Assembly (NCBI RefSeq): GCF_013112485.1
Contig: NZ_JABFHG010000010.1
Coordinates: forward strand, 124,001-188,000
Direction of reading: 5' to 3'
Origin: Roseicella sp. DB1501
Lineage (GTDB): Bacteria; Pseudomonadota; Alphaproteobacteria; Acetobacterales; Acetobacteraceae
Length of the DNA: 64,000 nt
Shown here: positions 28,671 through 37,025 of the stretch, piece by piece
How positions within the stretch are numbered: the first letter of the stretch is position 1
Layout of the letters: every line of letters begins with the position of its first letter
Position numbers and translations under genes: made by a program
The notes under the pieces: model-generated
What the model was told of the DNA's origin: nothing
What the model saw: only the letters and a program-made list of their open reading frames with translations
Databases searched by the model: none

Positions 28671-30002
28671 ATGAACGAGATGAGCGTGTCGCGTCCGAAC
28701 AACCTGGACGCCTATTGGATGCCCTTTTCCGACAACCGGTACTTCAAGGCGCATCCGCGCATGATCGCCCGCGCCGAGGGCATGTCCTACTACACGCCCG
28801 AGGGGAAGGAGGTGCTGGACGGCACCGCCGGGCTCTGGTGCTGCAATGCCGGGCATGGCCGGGTCGAGATCAAGGAGGCGATCCAGAAGCAGGCCGCCAT
28901 CCTTGACTACGCCCCCACCTTCCAGCTCGGCCATCCCATCGCCTTCGAGGCGGCGGCGCGCATCGCGGAGATGACGCCGGACGGCATGGACCGCGTCTTC
29001 TTCACCAATTCCGGCAGCGAGAGCGCCGACACCGCGCTGAAGATCGCCCTCGCCTATCACAAGGCCCGCGGCGAGAGCGGCCGGGTGCGGCTGATCGGGC
29101 GCGAGCGCGGCTATCACGGCGTCGGCTTCGGCGGCATGTCGGTGGGCGGCATCGGCGGCAACCGCAAGCAGTTCGGCGCCCTGCTGCCCTATGTCGACCA
29201 CCTGCCGCATACCCATGGCCTGGCCGGCAACCTCTTCGCCAAGGGCCAGCCGGAGGAGGGCGCGCATCTCGCCGATGCGCTCGAGGCCATGGTGGCGCTG
29301 CACGGCGCCGAGACCATCGCCGCCGTCATGGTCGAGCCGGTGGCCGGCAGCACCGGCGTGCTGGTGCCGCCGCGCGGCTATCTCGAGCGGCTGCGGGCCA
29401 TCTGCGACAAATACGGCATCCTGCTGATCTTCGACGAGGTCATCACCGGCTTCGGCCGCCTCGGCACCCCCTTCGGCGCCGAGCGGCTGGGCGTCACGCC
29501 CGACATCATGACCATGGCGAAGGGGCTGACCAATGCCGCGGTGCCGATGGGCGCCGTCGCGGTGCGCAACGGCGTCTATGACGCGGTGGTGGAGGGCGCG
29601 GCCGCGGGCATCGAGCTGTTCCACGGCTACACCTATTCCGGCCATCCGCTGGCGGCAGCGGCGGCGATCGCCACGCTGGACCTGCACCGGGCGGAAGACC
29701 TGCCCGGCCGGGCACGCGCCATCGAGCCCTATTGGCAGGAGGCGGCGCACAGCCTGCGCAGCCTGCCGAACGTCATCGACATCCGGGACTTTGGCCTGAT
29801 CGCCGGGATCGAGCTGGCGCCGCGCGTCGGCAAGGCGGGGGCGCGGGCGACGGAGATATTCCGCCGCTGCTTCGACGATGGCGTGCTGATCCGGGTGACG
29901 GGCGACATCATCGCCCTCTCGCCGCCGCTGATCGTGGAACGGCCGCACATCGACCGCCTCTTCGGCGTGCTGGGCGAGGCCATCCGCGCCGAGGCGGCCT
30001 AG
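28671..30002 (+). CDS. Class III aminotransferase, omega-amino acid:pyruvate type
   Basis: A 443-residue PLP enzyme. It follows the beta-alanine:pyruvate transaminase pattern: YWMPFSDNRYFKAHPRMI, GTAGLWCCNAGHGRVEIKEA, FTNSGSESADTALKIALAYH, RGYHGVGFGGMSVGGIGGN, IFDEVITGFGRLGTPFGAER, PLP lysine K284 in MTMAKGLTNAAVPMG, and HGYTYSGHPLAAAAA. It probably moves an omega-amino group (beta-alanine, gamma-aminobutyrate or a similar amine) onto pyruvate. The TAG stop faces a family 2 repeat on the other strand. Confidence 0.9.
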   Translation: MNEMSVSRPNNLDAYWMPFSDNRYFKAHPRMIARAEGMSYYTPEGKEVLDGTAGLWCCNAGHGRVEIKEAIQKQAAILDYAPTFQLGHPIAFEAAARIAEMTPDGMDRVFFTNSGSESADTALKIALAYHKARGESGRVRLIGRERGYHGVGFGGMSVGGIGGNRKQFGALLPYVDHLPHTHGLAGNLFAKGQPEEGAHLADALEAMVALHGAETIAAVMVEPVAGSTGVLVPPRGYLERLRAICDKYGILLIFDEVITGFGRLGTPFGAERLGVTPDIMTMAKGLTNAAVPMGAVAVRNGVYDAVVEGAAAGIELFHGYTYSGHPLAAAAAIATLDLHRAEDLPGRARAIEPYWQEAAHSLRSLPNVIDIRDFGLIAGIELAPRVGKAGARATEIFRRCFDDGVLIRVTGDIIALSPPLIVERPHIDRLFGVLGEAIRAEAA

Positions 30003-30015
30003 AAGGGCAGATACC

Positions 30016-30175
30016 CCCTTCCCATTGCCCTGCCGCAGCTTCGCCGCGGCAGGCCGTGGCACCATTCGGACCCAAGGCGAAGCACGGGGCCCCCGCGGCG
30101 CCGCGCGGCGGCTCCGCGGGGTTCAACCTGGGGCCCCCATGGCGGCGCGCCAGCGACGTTGTGGGGAATAAACTA
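30016..30175 (-). repeat. Stop-anchored palindromic repeat family 2, reversed copy with doubled module
   Basis: Read on the minus strand it starts TAGTTTATTCCCC at the stop of the 62-residue gene. It carries the CCCC...GGGGGCCCC module twice, then CACGGCCTGCCGCGGCGAAG and the terminal stem CCTGCCGCGGC-GAA-GCTGCGGCAGG (plus-strand 30029-30053, one mismatch). It fills the whole 170-bp gap between two convergent genes. Confidence 0.78.
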
Positions 30176-30361
30176 GTGCCCCACCTGGTCCTTGAACGCC
30201 CCCTTTGTCTCGTCGCCGCGCGGCGCCGGCTTGGCGGGCTTCTCGGCGGCCCGCTCGGCATGCGGCTTCACCTCATCGGCCTGCCGCCCCTTGGCGTCGC
30301 TGCTCCGCGTATCGATCCCGTCCTTCTTCGAGCTGCCGGGATTGGGGTCTCCGATGGCCAT
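30173..30361 (-). CDS. Small hydrophilic protein of unknown function
   Basis: A 62-residue, Lys/Asp/Glu-rich protein (MAIGDPNPGSSKKDGI... ending GAFKDQVGH), predicted disordered, with no membrane segment. The amino-acid make-up is unlike that of chance frames in such GC-rich DNA, which are rich in Arg, Ala and Pro. Start ATG 30361 has CGGAGA upstream. A family 2 repeat begins exactly at its TAG, as that family does behind five certain genes here, which independently supports it as real. Function not recognised. Confidence 0.6.
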   Translation of the reverse strand: MAIGDPNPGSSKKDGIDTRSSDAKGRQADEVKPHAERAAEKPAKPAPRGDETKGAFKDQVGH

Positions 30362-30550
30362 GGTGCGTCTCCGGGTTGCTGCCCTCCATAACCCGGGGCG
30401 GCGGCGATCGTTGTGCCCGGCCGGGCGATTTCCCTGGCGGACCCCCTCCCCTCGCCCTCCCTTTGCCCGCCGCCGTCGCTGCACCATATTGCGCGCGAAG
30501 CATTCCCCCTTGGCCCCTCCCGGGGCCCGTCTGCCCCTTGGAGTTTCCGG

Positions 30551-31525
30551 ATGAGCGAAGCCTCTCCCGTTCCGGTCACGGTCCTGACCGGCTATCTCGG
30601 CGCCGGCAAGACCACGCTGCTGAACCGCATCCTCAGCGAGAATCATGGCAAGAAATTCGCCGTGGTGATCAACGAGTTCGGCGAGCTCGGCGTGGACAAC
30701 GACCTGGTCGTGGATGCCGACGAGGAAGTCTTCGAGATGAACAACGGCTGCATCTGCTGCACCGTGCGCGGCGACCTGATCCGCATCATCGGCGGGTTGA
30801 TGAAGCGCCGCGGCAAATTCGACGGCATCATCGTCGAGACCACCGGCCTCGCCGATCCCGCCCCGGTCGCCCAGACCTTCTTTGCCGATGAGGACGTCAA
30901 GCGCGCGACGCGGCTGGACGCCATCGTCACGGTGGTCGATGCCAAGAACCTGCCGGCGCGCCTCGCCGACAGCAAGGAGGCGGAGGAGCAGATCGCCTTC
31001 GCCGACATCATCCTGCTGAACAAGATGGACCTCGTCTCGCCGGAGGAGGCGGAGGCGGTGGAGCGCAAGGTGCGCGCCCTCAACCCCTGGGCCGAGATCC
31101 GCCGCAGCACCAAGTCCGACGTGCCGATCGAGGCGGTGATCGGCCGCGAGGCCTTCGACCTCAAGCGCATCCTGGAGCGGGAGCCGGAATTTCTCTCCGG
31201 CGAGGACGAGCACGAGCACGACAGCGAGGTGATGAGCGTCTCCTTCGAGGTCGCCCGCCCGATCGATCCCGAGCGCTTCAACGCCTGGATGACGCAGCTC
31301 CTCGCCAACAAGGGCCAGGACCTGCTGCGGACCAAGGGCATCCTCTACTACGCCAACGACGACCGTCGCTTCGCCTTCCAGGCGGTGCACATGATCGCCG
31401 ATGGCGACTTCATCGGCCCGGTGAAGGAGGGCGATCCGCGGCGCTCGAAGATCGTCTTCATCGGCCGCGACCTGAACCGGCCGCAGCTCCGCCGCGGCTT
31501 CGAGAGCTGCCAGGTGGACGCGTGA
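30551..31525 (+). CDS. CobW/COG0523-family GTPase (metal chaperone type)
   Basis: A 324-residue G3E GTPase. Walker [13 protein letters not shown] (residues 13-24), the metal-binding CxCC motif [12 protein letters not shown], switch region [27 protein letters not shown] and the guanine motif NKMDL are all present. A short acidic/His stretch ([10 protein letters not shown]) separates the GTPase and CobW C-terminal domains and may bind zinc. Probable role: GTP-driven delivery of zinc or another metal. No zur-like box was evident upstream. The TGA overlaps the GTG of the WD40 gene. Confidence 0.9.
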   Translation: MSEASPVPVTVLTGYLGAGKTTLLNRILSENHGKKFAVVINEFGELGVDNDLVVDADEEVFEMNNGCICCTVRGDLIRIIGGLMKRRGKFDGIIVETTGLADPAPVAQTFFADEDVKRATRLDAIVTVVDAKNLPARLADSKEAEEQIAFADIILLNKMDLVSPEEAEAVERKVRALNPWAEIRRSTKSDVPIEAVIGREAFDLKRILEREPEFLSGEDEHEHDSEVMSVSFEVARPIDPERFNAWMTQLLANKGQDLLRTKGILYYANDDRRFAFQAVHMIADGDFIGPVKEGDPRRSKIVFIGRDLNRPQLRRGFESCQVDA

Positions 31526-32565
31526 GCGAGAAAGTAAGCGACGGGGCGGCGGATTTCCTGCTGGAGGCGCGCGGCACCTCGCGCGAGCTCGGCGCCTGGG
31601 TGGTCGGCCTCGCCTTCGGGCGGGACGGCAGCCTCGGCTTCGGGCTCGGCGACGGCACGCTGCACATCGCCGATCCGCGCGCGCCGGAGCAGGCATGGCG
31701 GAGCGTCGCGGCGCATGACGGCGCGGTGCTCTCGCTCGCGGCCGATGCGAAAGACGGCTTCCTCACCGGCGGCGATGATGGCCGCCTGCTGCGCACCGCC
31801 CCCGATGGCGAGGTCACCGAGATCGCCAGCCTCGGCGCCATGAAATGGGTCGAGCATGTCGCGGCGCATGAGAGCGGGCTGCGGGCCGCGAGTCTCGGCA
31901 AGCAGCTGCTTCTCTTCGACGGCAAGGGGCAGCGGCTGAAGACGCTGGCGCATCCCTCCTCGGTCGGCGGCATCGCCTTCGACGCCAAGGGCAAGCGCGT
32001 CGCCGCCAGCCACTACAACGGCGCCAGCCTCTGGTTCGTCGCGGCGAAGGAGGACAAGCCGCGGTTGCTGGAATGGAAGGGCAGCCACGCCGCCATCGCC
32101 ATCAGCCCGGACGGCACGCATGTGGTCACCGCCATGCAGGAGAATGCCCTGCATGGCTGGCGCCTGGCCGATGGCCAGCACATGCGCATGTCAGGCTATC
32201 CCTCGAAGACGCATTTCCTGTCCTTCACCGCCCGCAGCCGCTGGCTGGCGACGAGCGGTGCGGATGCGGTGGTGATCTGGCCCTTCTTCGGCGGCGGCCC
32301 GATGGGCAAGGCGCCGACCGAGCTTGCTGGCGGCGACGGCGTGCTGTGCAGCGCCGTGGCCTGCCATCCGCAGCACGAGGTCGTGGCCGCCGGTTTCGCC
32401 GACGGGCTGGTGCTGCTGGCCGAGATCGCCTCGGGCAAGGTGGTGCCGGTGGCGGCGCCGGGGCAGGGCGGGATCTCGGCGCTCGGCTGGAACGCCACGG
32501 GCACCCATCTCGCCTTCGGCACCGAGCAGGGCTTCGCCGGGCTGGTCGATCTCAGCCGCCGCTGA
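31522..32565 (+). CDS. WD40-repeat beta-propeller protein, partner of CobW GTPase
   Basis: A 347-residue protein of about seven WD40-like blades with recurrent A-x-S-P-D-G-T-H and G-x-D-x-x-L-x-x-W patterns ([63 protein letters not shown]). No signal peptide. The GTG start overlaps the CobW-GTPase stop by 4 nt, so the two are made together. A physical CobW-WD40 complex is a reasonable inference; biochemical role unknown. Confidence 0.83.
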   Translation: MSEKVSDGAADFLLEARGTSRELGAWVVGLAFGRDGSLGFGLGDGTLHIADPRAPEQAWRSVAAHDGAVLSLAADAKDGFLTGGDDGRLLRTAPDGEVTEIASLGAMKWVEHVAAHESGLRAASLGKQLLLFDGKGQRLKTLAHPSSVGGIAFDAKGKRVAASHYNGASLWFVAAKEDKPRLLEWKGSHAAIAISPDGTHVVTAMQENALHGWRLADGQHMRMSGYPSKTHFLSFTARSRWLATSGADAVVIWPFFGGGPMGKAPTELAGGDGVLCSAVACHPQHEVVAAGFADGLVLLAEIASGKVVPVAAPGQGGISALGWNATGTHLAFGTEQGFAGLVDLSRR

Positions 32566-32583
32566 ACCGCCGCCGGAGGCGCC

Positions 32584-32955
32584 TCAGCTCCGCCGCACCG
32601 GCCCGGTGACGCGGAAGCCCTGGACCACAGCCTGCGGCCGGGGCACCGCGCCGAAGCAGGTAAAGAAGGCGTGCATCGGCACCGCCGGCGCCTCCAGGGG
32701 TTCCGCTTCGGCAGCGATGCCGGGCGCGACCGGGGCCGCCGCCGGCGGCCGCCGTGGCTTGTCGGCCCGTACCAGCCCCGGCCGCAGCAGCGCCGGCAGG
32801 CCTTCCGGCGCTCCGCAGGACGGCCCAGACCCCAGCGGCATGGCTTGCGCGGCCGAGCCGCCAAGCTCCGGCCAGGGCAGCATCGTTCCGACCAGGACGG
32901 CGCCGATGGCGGCCAGACGCCAGCGGGTCGTCGCGCTTGCACGCAGGCTGGGCAT
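32584..32955 (-). CDS. Putative secreted small protein, function unknown
   Basis: A 123-residue frame with a basic N-terminus and a hydrophobic stretch WRLAAIGAVLVGTML followed by SAAQA, resembling a signal peptide. It then has a Pro/Ala-rich linker and HAFFTCFGAVPRPQAVVQGF at the end; two Cys remain after cleavage. No domain recognised. The gap between its neighbours would otherwise be 560 bp of coding-like GC pattern, but overlapping frames exist, so it is a moderate call. Convergent with the WD40 gene. Confidence 0.45.
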   Translation of the reverse strand: MPSLRASATTRWRLAAIGAVLVGTMLPWPELGGSAAQAMPLGSGPSCGAPEGLPALLRPGLVRADKPRRPPAAAPVAPGIAAEAEPLEAPAVPMHAFFTCFGAVPRPQAVVQGFRVTGPVRRS

Positions 32956-33126
32956 GGGCTAGGGGCCTCTTTTCGATCCGGTGTTCGATCGTGCTTCGGC
33001 TGCCCCGCCAACGCCGGATTTCCGTCTCCTGTTCCCTGCGAAGATTCCTGCCTGGCGCGGGAACCGCCATGCAACCGAAGTGGCCTTTGCCGCCTTACCG
33101 GGGCTTTCGAGGGGGATCATCCCGCC

Positions 33127-33552
33127 ATGGCAAGAGCGCCCGACGACGATGATGACGTGGATCTCGGCATCAGCCTCGAGACGGTGGCGACGGTGGTGGA
33201 CCATGTGCGCGCCGTCCAGGTGACCGAGGAGACCGACCCGGCGCAACTCTCCGAGGATGAGGACAGCGAGGCGGCCCTGCTGCAGGAGAATCCGGACGAC
33301 CTGACCGAGGATTCGCTGCGCGAGTTCATCGACGGGCTGAACGAGGACGAGCAGGCGGCCCTCATCGCCCTCGCCTGGGTCGGCCGCGGCGATTACGGGC
33401 CTGACGAGTGGGAGGAGGCGCTGCGCCTCGCCGCCGAGCGGAACGAGGCCGGCACGGCCGGCGACTACCTGCTCGGCATGGACATGGTCGGCGACCTGCT
33501 CGCCGAGGGCGTCGCCGCCTTCGGCCTCTCGATCGAGGAGATCGAGCGCTGA
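33127..33552 (+). CDS. DUF3775-type acidic protein
   Basis: A 141-residue very acidic protein. The pattern ISLETVATVVDHVRAV at the start, LREFIDGLNEDEQAALIALA, WVGRGDYGPDEWEEALRLAA and TAGDYLLGMDMVGDLLAEGV matches what I recall of the alphaproteobacterial DUF3775 family. Cytoplasmic; function unknown. ATG 33127 has only a weak ribosome site. Single gene; the next gene's ribosome site starts about 100 bp later. Confidence 0.75.
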   Translation: MARAPDDDDDVDLGISLETVATVVDHVRAVQVTEETDPAQLSEDEDSEAALLQENPDDLTEDSLREFIDGLNEDEQAALIALAWVGRGDYGPDEWEEALRLAAERNEAGTAGDYLLGMDMVGDLLAEGVAAFGLSIEEIER

Positions 33553-33663
33553 GTCCTCTCGGCTGAGGCGCACTCCCACCCCCCTGCCCGCCCACCATTG
33601 TCTCCCGCCGCCGCTACCGGCAGCATGCCGGCGCAACCGCCCGCAGAGCGGATGGGAGGGAAC

Positions 33664-34455
33664 ATGGATTTCAGCGGCAAGGTCGCCCTCGTCACCGGGG
33701 GCGCAAACGGCATCGGCGCGGCGACCGTCCGCGGCTTCGTCGCGCGCGGCGCCAAGGTCGCCATCGTCGACCAGGATGCCGAGGCGGGCGCGGCGCTCGC
33801 CGCCGAGTTCGGCAAGGCGGCGATCTTCCGCCAGGCCGACGTGACCCGCAGCGCCGATGTCGCGGCCTATGTGCAGGCGACGCTCGACGCCTTCGGCGCC
33901 ATCGACTGCTTCCACAACAATGCCGGCATCGAGGGCAAGGTGGCGCCGACCGCCGAGTACGAGGAGGCGATGTTCGACGCGGTGATGGGCGTCAACGTCA
34001 AGGGCGTCTTCCTCGGACTGCGGCACGTATTGCCGGTGATGATTCGCCAGGAGCGCGGCGCGGTGGTGAACACCGCCTCCATCGCCGGCCTCGTCGGCAC
34101 GGCGGGCATGCCGGCCTATGTCGCCTCGAAGCATGCGGTGATCGGGCTGACCAAGGTGGCGGCCGGCGAGGTCGGGCGGCTCGGCATCCGGGTGAACGCC
34201 ATCTGCCCCGGCCCTATCGACACCCGCATGGTTCGCGACATCGCCAAGCAGGTCTCGCCGAACCGTCCGGAGGCGGTGGAGGAGGGTTATGCCGCCGGCC
34301 TGCCGCTGCGCCGCTACGGCCGGGCGGAGGAGGTGGCGAATCTCGTGCTGTTCCTCTGCAGCGACCTCGCCAGCAACATCACCGGCGCGCAATACGTGGT
34401 GGATGGCGGCCGCACCGCCGTGCCGGTCGGCATCTCGCAGAACAGTCTTCGGTAG
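33664..34455 (+). CDS. SDR-family oxidoreductase
   Basis: A 263-residue classical short-chain dehydrogenase/reductase. NAD(P) motif TGGANGIG (residues 11-18), VDQDAE suggesting NAD preference, NNAG, catalytic NTASIAG Ser, YVASK Tyr/Lys and the PGPIDT motif are present. Substrate likely a hydroxyacyl or alcohol, not determinable. ATG 33664 follows GGGAGGGA. The TAG stop starts a family 2 repeat, which separates it from the CaiB gene downstream. Confidence 0.9.
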   Translation: MDFSGKVALVTGGANGIGAATVRGFVARGAKVAIVDQDAEAGAALAAEFGKAAIFRQADVTRSADVAAYVQATLDAFGAIDCFHNNAGIEGKVAPTAEYEEAMFDAVMGVNVKGVFLGLRHVLPVMIRQERGAVVNTASIAGLVGTAGMPAYVASKHAVIGLTKVAAGEVGRLGIRVNAICPGPIDTRMVRDIAKQVSPNRPEAVEEGYAAGLPLRRYGRAEEVANLVLFLCSDLASNITGAQYVVDGGRTAVPVGISQNSLR

Positions 34456-34560
34456 ATCCCCAGGAAGCCGCTGCGCGTCGTCGTAGGGGCCCCGCGATTC
34501 GCTCTCAGCCCAAGAGCCGGCACAGCCTGCCGCGCCGAAGCCGCGGCAGGGCAGCGGGCA
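34453..34560 (+). repeat. Stop-anchored palindromic repeat family 2, copy a
   Basis: It starts TAGATCCCCAGGAAGCC at the SDR stop and has the shared core GGGGCCCCGCGATTCGCTC and GCACAGCCTGCCGCG. It ends in the stem CCTGCCGCGCC-GAA-GCCGCGGCAGG (34526-34550, one mismatch) and GGCAGCGGG. Same order of parts as the copies at 45156 and 48030. Confidence 0.78.
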
Positions 34561-34663
34561 GCGATTGCGGCCGGGCAACGACCGGATGCGCCGCGCGCGA
34601 TCTCCGGTTGCAGCCGCTGCCCCGTCGCCGCAGCATGGCGGCAAAACAGGGGAGACGTCGCCA

Positions 34664-35860
34664 ATGACCGGGATCTTCGCCGGGCTCAGGGTTATCGACG
34701 CCGCCAGCTATGTCGCTGCCCCTGCGGCGGCGACCATCCTCGGCGATTTCGGCGCCGAGGTGATCAAGCTCGAGCCGCCGGGCGGCGATGCCTATCGCGC
34801 CCTCGCCACCGCCCCCGGCCAGCCGCGCGGCGAGACCGACTACCCTTGGGTGCTCGACAACCGCGGCAAGCGCGGCCTGGTGCTGGACCTGAAGCGGCCG
34901 GAGGCGCAGGCGGTGCTGCACCGGCTGATCCGCGACACAGATGTCTTCATCACCAATGCCGTGCCGCGGCTGCGCAGCGGCCTCGGCATCGCGCCGGACC
35001 TGCTGCTCGGCCTGAACCCACGGCTGATCTATGCCGCGCTGACCGCCTATGGAGAGACCGGGCCGGAGGCCGACAAGACCGGCTTCGACGCCACCGCCTA
35101 CTGGGCGCGCAGCGGGCTGATGGACCTGGTACGGCCGGATGCGAGCTCGCCGCCGGCCCGCTCCGTCGCCGGCCTCGGCGACCATCCGACCGGCGTCGCG
35201 CTCTACGGCGCCATCGCCACCGCCCTCTACCGGCGCGAGCGCACCGGCCAGGGCGGGCTGGTCTCGGCGACGCTGCTCGGCGCCGGGCTCTGGGCCAATG
35301 GCTTCATGGTGCAGGCGGCGCTGGACGGGGCGCATTTCATCCCGCGCCCGCCCCGCGACCGGGCGCCGAACGCGCTGGTCAATCTCTACCAGGCCGGCTG
35401 CGGGCGCTGGTTCCTGCTCGCCCTGTTGAACGAGGCGCGGCAATGGCCGGCGCTGCGCGCCGTCTTCGGCCATCCCGACTGGGGCGAGGATGCGCGCTTC
35501 GCCACCCCGGCGCTGCGGCGCGAGCATGCGGGGGCGCTGATCCCGCTGCTCGATGCCGGCTTCGCCACGCGCAGCCTCGACGAATGGCGGCCGGTGCTGG
35601 ATGCCGCCGGCCTCACCTTCGACGCGGTGGGAACGACGCAGGAGGCGGCGGCCTCCACGCAGGCGCGGGCCATGGGCGCGATCCGACCGACCGCCGCCGG
35701 CGGCTGGACCGTGGACACGCCGATGCATCTCGCCGGCGAGACCAAGGCGCCGGCCACCCCGCCGCCCGCTCTCGGCGGCGATACCGAAGCGATCCTGGCC
35801 GAGCACGGCTATGCCCCGGCCGAGATCCGGCGGCTGCGGGAGGCGGGGGCGCTGGGCTGA
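34664..35860 (+). CDS. CaiB/BaiF (class III) CoA-transferase
   Basis: A 398-residue family III CoA-transferase: VIDAASYVAAPAAATILGDF, AEVIKLEPPGGDAYR, DNRGKRGLVLDLKRPEAQAV, DTDVFITNAVPRLRSGLGI, then the catalytic Asp in DKTGFDATAYWARSGLMDL and LYRRERTGQGGLVSATLL. Distinct from the paralogue at 21853. Its position between an SDR and the acyl-CoA dehydrogenase operon suggests activation of a carboxylic acid to its CoA ester for beta-oxidation. ATG 34664 follows GGGGAGACG. Confidence 0.9.
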   Translation: MTGIFAGLRVIDAASYVAAPAAATILGDFGAEVIKLEPPGGDAYRALATAPGQPRGETDYPWVLDNRGKRGLVLDLKRPEAQAVLHRLIRDTDVFITNAVPRLRSGLGIAPDLLLGLNPRLIYAALTAYGETGPEADKTGFDATAYWARSGLMDLVRPDASSPPARSVAGLGDHPTGVALYGAIATALYRRERTGQGGLVSATLLGAGLWANGFMVQAALDGAHFIPRPPRDRAPNALVNLYQAGCGRWFLLALLNEARQWPALRAVFGHPDWGEDARFATPALRREHAGALIPLLDAGFATRSLDEWRPVLDAAGLTFDAVGTTQEAAASTQARAMGAIRPTAAGGWTVDTPMHLAGETKAPATPPPALGGDTEAILAEHGYAPAEIRRLREAGALG

Positions 35861-35887
35861 GGCGCGCCCGCCTCCCGCGTCTGGCGG

Positions 35888-37024
35888 TCAGGCCACCTGG
35901 TCGGCCAGCCGGTCCAGATGCGTCGCGGTGTCGCCGAAGAGGTGCTCGATCACCATGACGCGGCGGAAGAAATGCCCGACCGCGTATTCCTCGGTCATGC
36001 CGATGCCGCCATGCAGCTGCACGGCGTTCTGCGAGACGAAGCGTCCCGCCTGCCCGACCCCGACCTTGGCCATGGAGACGGCGCGCGCCCGCTCGGCGGC
36101 ATCCTCCTCCTCCAGCGACATGGTCGCCAGCATCGCCATGGAGCGGCCCTGCTCCAGCGCCACCAGCATCTCCGCCGCGCGGTGCTGCAGCGCCTGGTTG
36201 TCGCCGATCGGCCGGCCGAATTGCTGGCGGGTCTTGAGGTAGTCGAGGGTCATGGCCTGCATCGCCTCCATCGCGCCGATCACCTCGGCCGCGGTCGCGG
36301 CGATGCCCGCCTCCACCACCCGCTCGACGATGGGCAAGCCGGCATCGGGCGGGCCGAGCAGCGCCTCGCGCGGCAGCGCGACGCCGCTGAGCGAGATCTC
36401 GGCCGCCCGCGTGCCGTCGCGCAGCGCATAGCCGCGCCGCGCCACGCCCGGCGCCGCCGCATCGACGAGGAAGAGCGAGATGCCCTCCGGCTCGTCCTCC
36501 CGGCCGGCGGTGCGGGCGCTGACCACCAGCCGGTCGGCGCAATCGCCATGCAGCACCACGCTCTTCGCGCCCTCCAGCACGAAGCCGTCGCCGCGGCGCG
36601 TTGCGGTGGTGCGGACGTCGGAGAGGTCGTAGCGCGCCTGCCGCTCGCCATGCGCGAAGGCGAGCTTCAGGCTGCCCTCGGCGATCGCCGGCAGCACCTC
36701 GCCCTGCTGCGCCGCATTGCCGGCGAGGCGGAGGGCGGTGCCGCCCAGCACCACCGTCGCCAGATAGGGCTCCAGCACCAGGTGCCGGCCGAAGGCCTGC
36801 ATCAGCAGCATCACGTCGACAGGGCCGCCGCCGAAGCCGCCATGCTCCTCGCTGATCGGCAGGCCGAGCAGGCCGAGTTCCGCATAGTGCGACCAGAGCC
36901 GTTCGCTCCAGCCGGTCGGCGTGCCGAGCAGGGATTTGCGCTGCTCGAAGCTGTACTCGCTGGCCAGCAGCCGGGCGACGCTGTCGCCCAGCAGGCGCTG
37001 GTCCTCGGTCGGGTCGAAATCCAT
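35888..37024 (-). CDS. Acyl-CoA dehydrogenase subunit (FadE-like)
   Basis: A 378-residue flavoprotein of the acyl-CoA dehydrogenase family, N-terminal helical domain (DQRLLGDSVARLL), central barrel, and C-terminal domain with LDYLKTRQQFGRPIGDNQAL and VQLHGGIGMTEEYAVGHFFR. Typical Glu-carrying motif IYxGT is absent. It starts one base after its neighbour's stop, and such neighbouring unlike pairs are often two halves of a heterotetramer in which each contributes part of the site (known for steroid side-chain enzymes). Role in oxidation of an unidentified acyl-CoA inferred from context. Confidence 0.87.
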   Translation of the reverse strand: MDFDPTEDQRLLGDSVARLLASEYSFEQRKSLLGTPTGWSERLWSHYAELGLLGLPISEEHGGFGGGPVDVMLLMQAFGRHLVLEPYLATVVLGGTALRLAGNAAQQGEVLPAIAEGSLKLAFAHGERQARYDLSDVRTTATRRGDGFVLEGAKSVVLHGDCADRLVVSARTAGREDEPEGISLFLVDAAAPGVARRGYALRDGTRAAEISLSGVALPREALLGPPDAGLPIVERVVEAGIAATAAEVIGAMEAMQAMTLDYLKTRQQFGRPIGDNQALQHRAAEMLVALEQGRSMAMLATMSLEEEDAAERARAVSMAKVGVGQAGRFVSQNAVQLHGGIGMTEEYAVGHFFRRVMVIEHLFGDTATHLDRLADQVA

Positions 37025-37025
37025 C

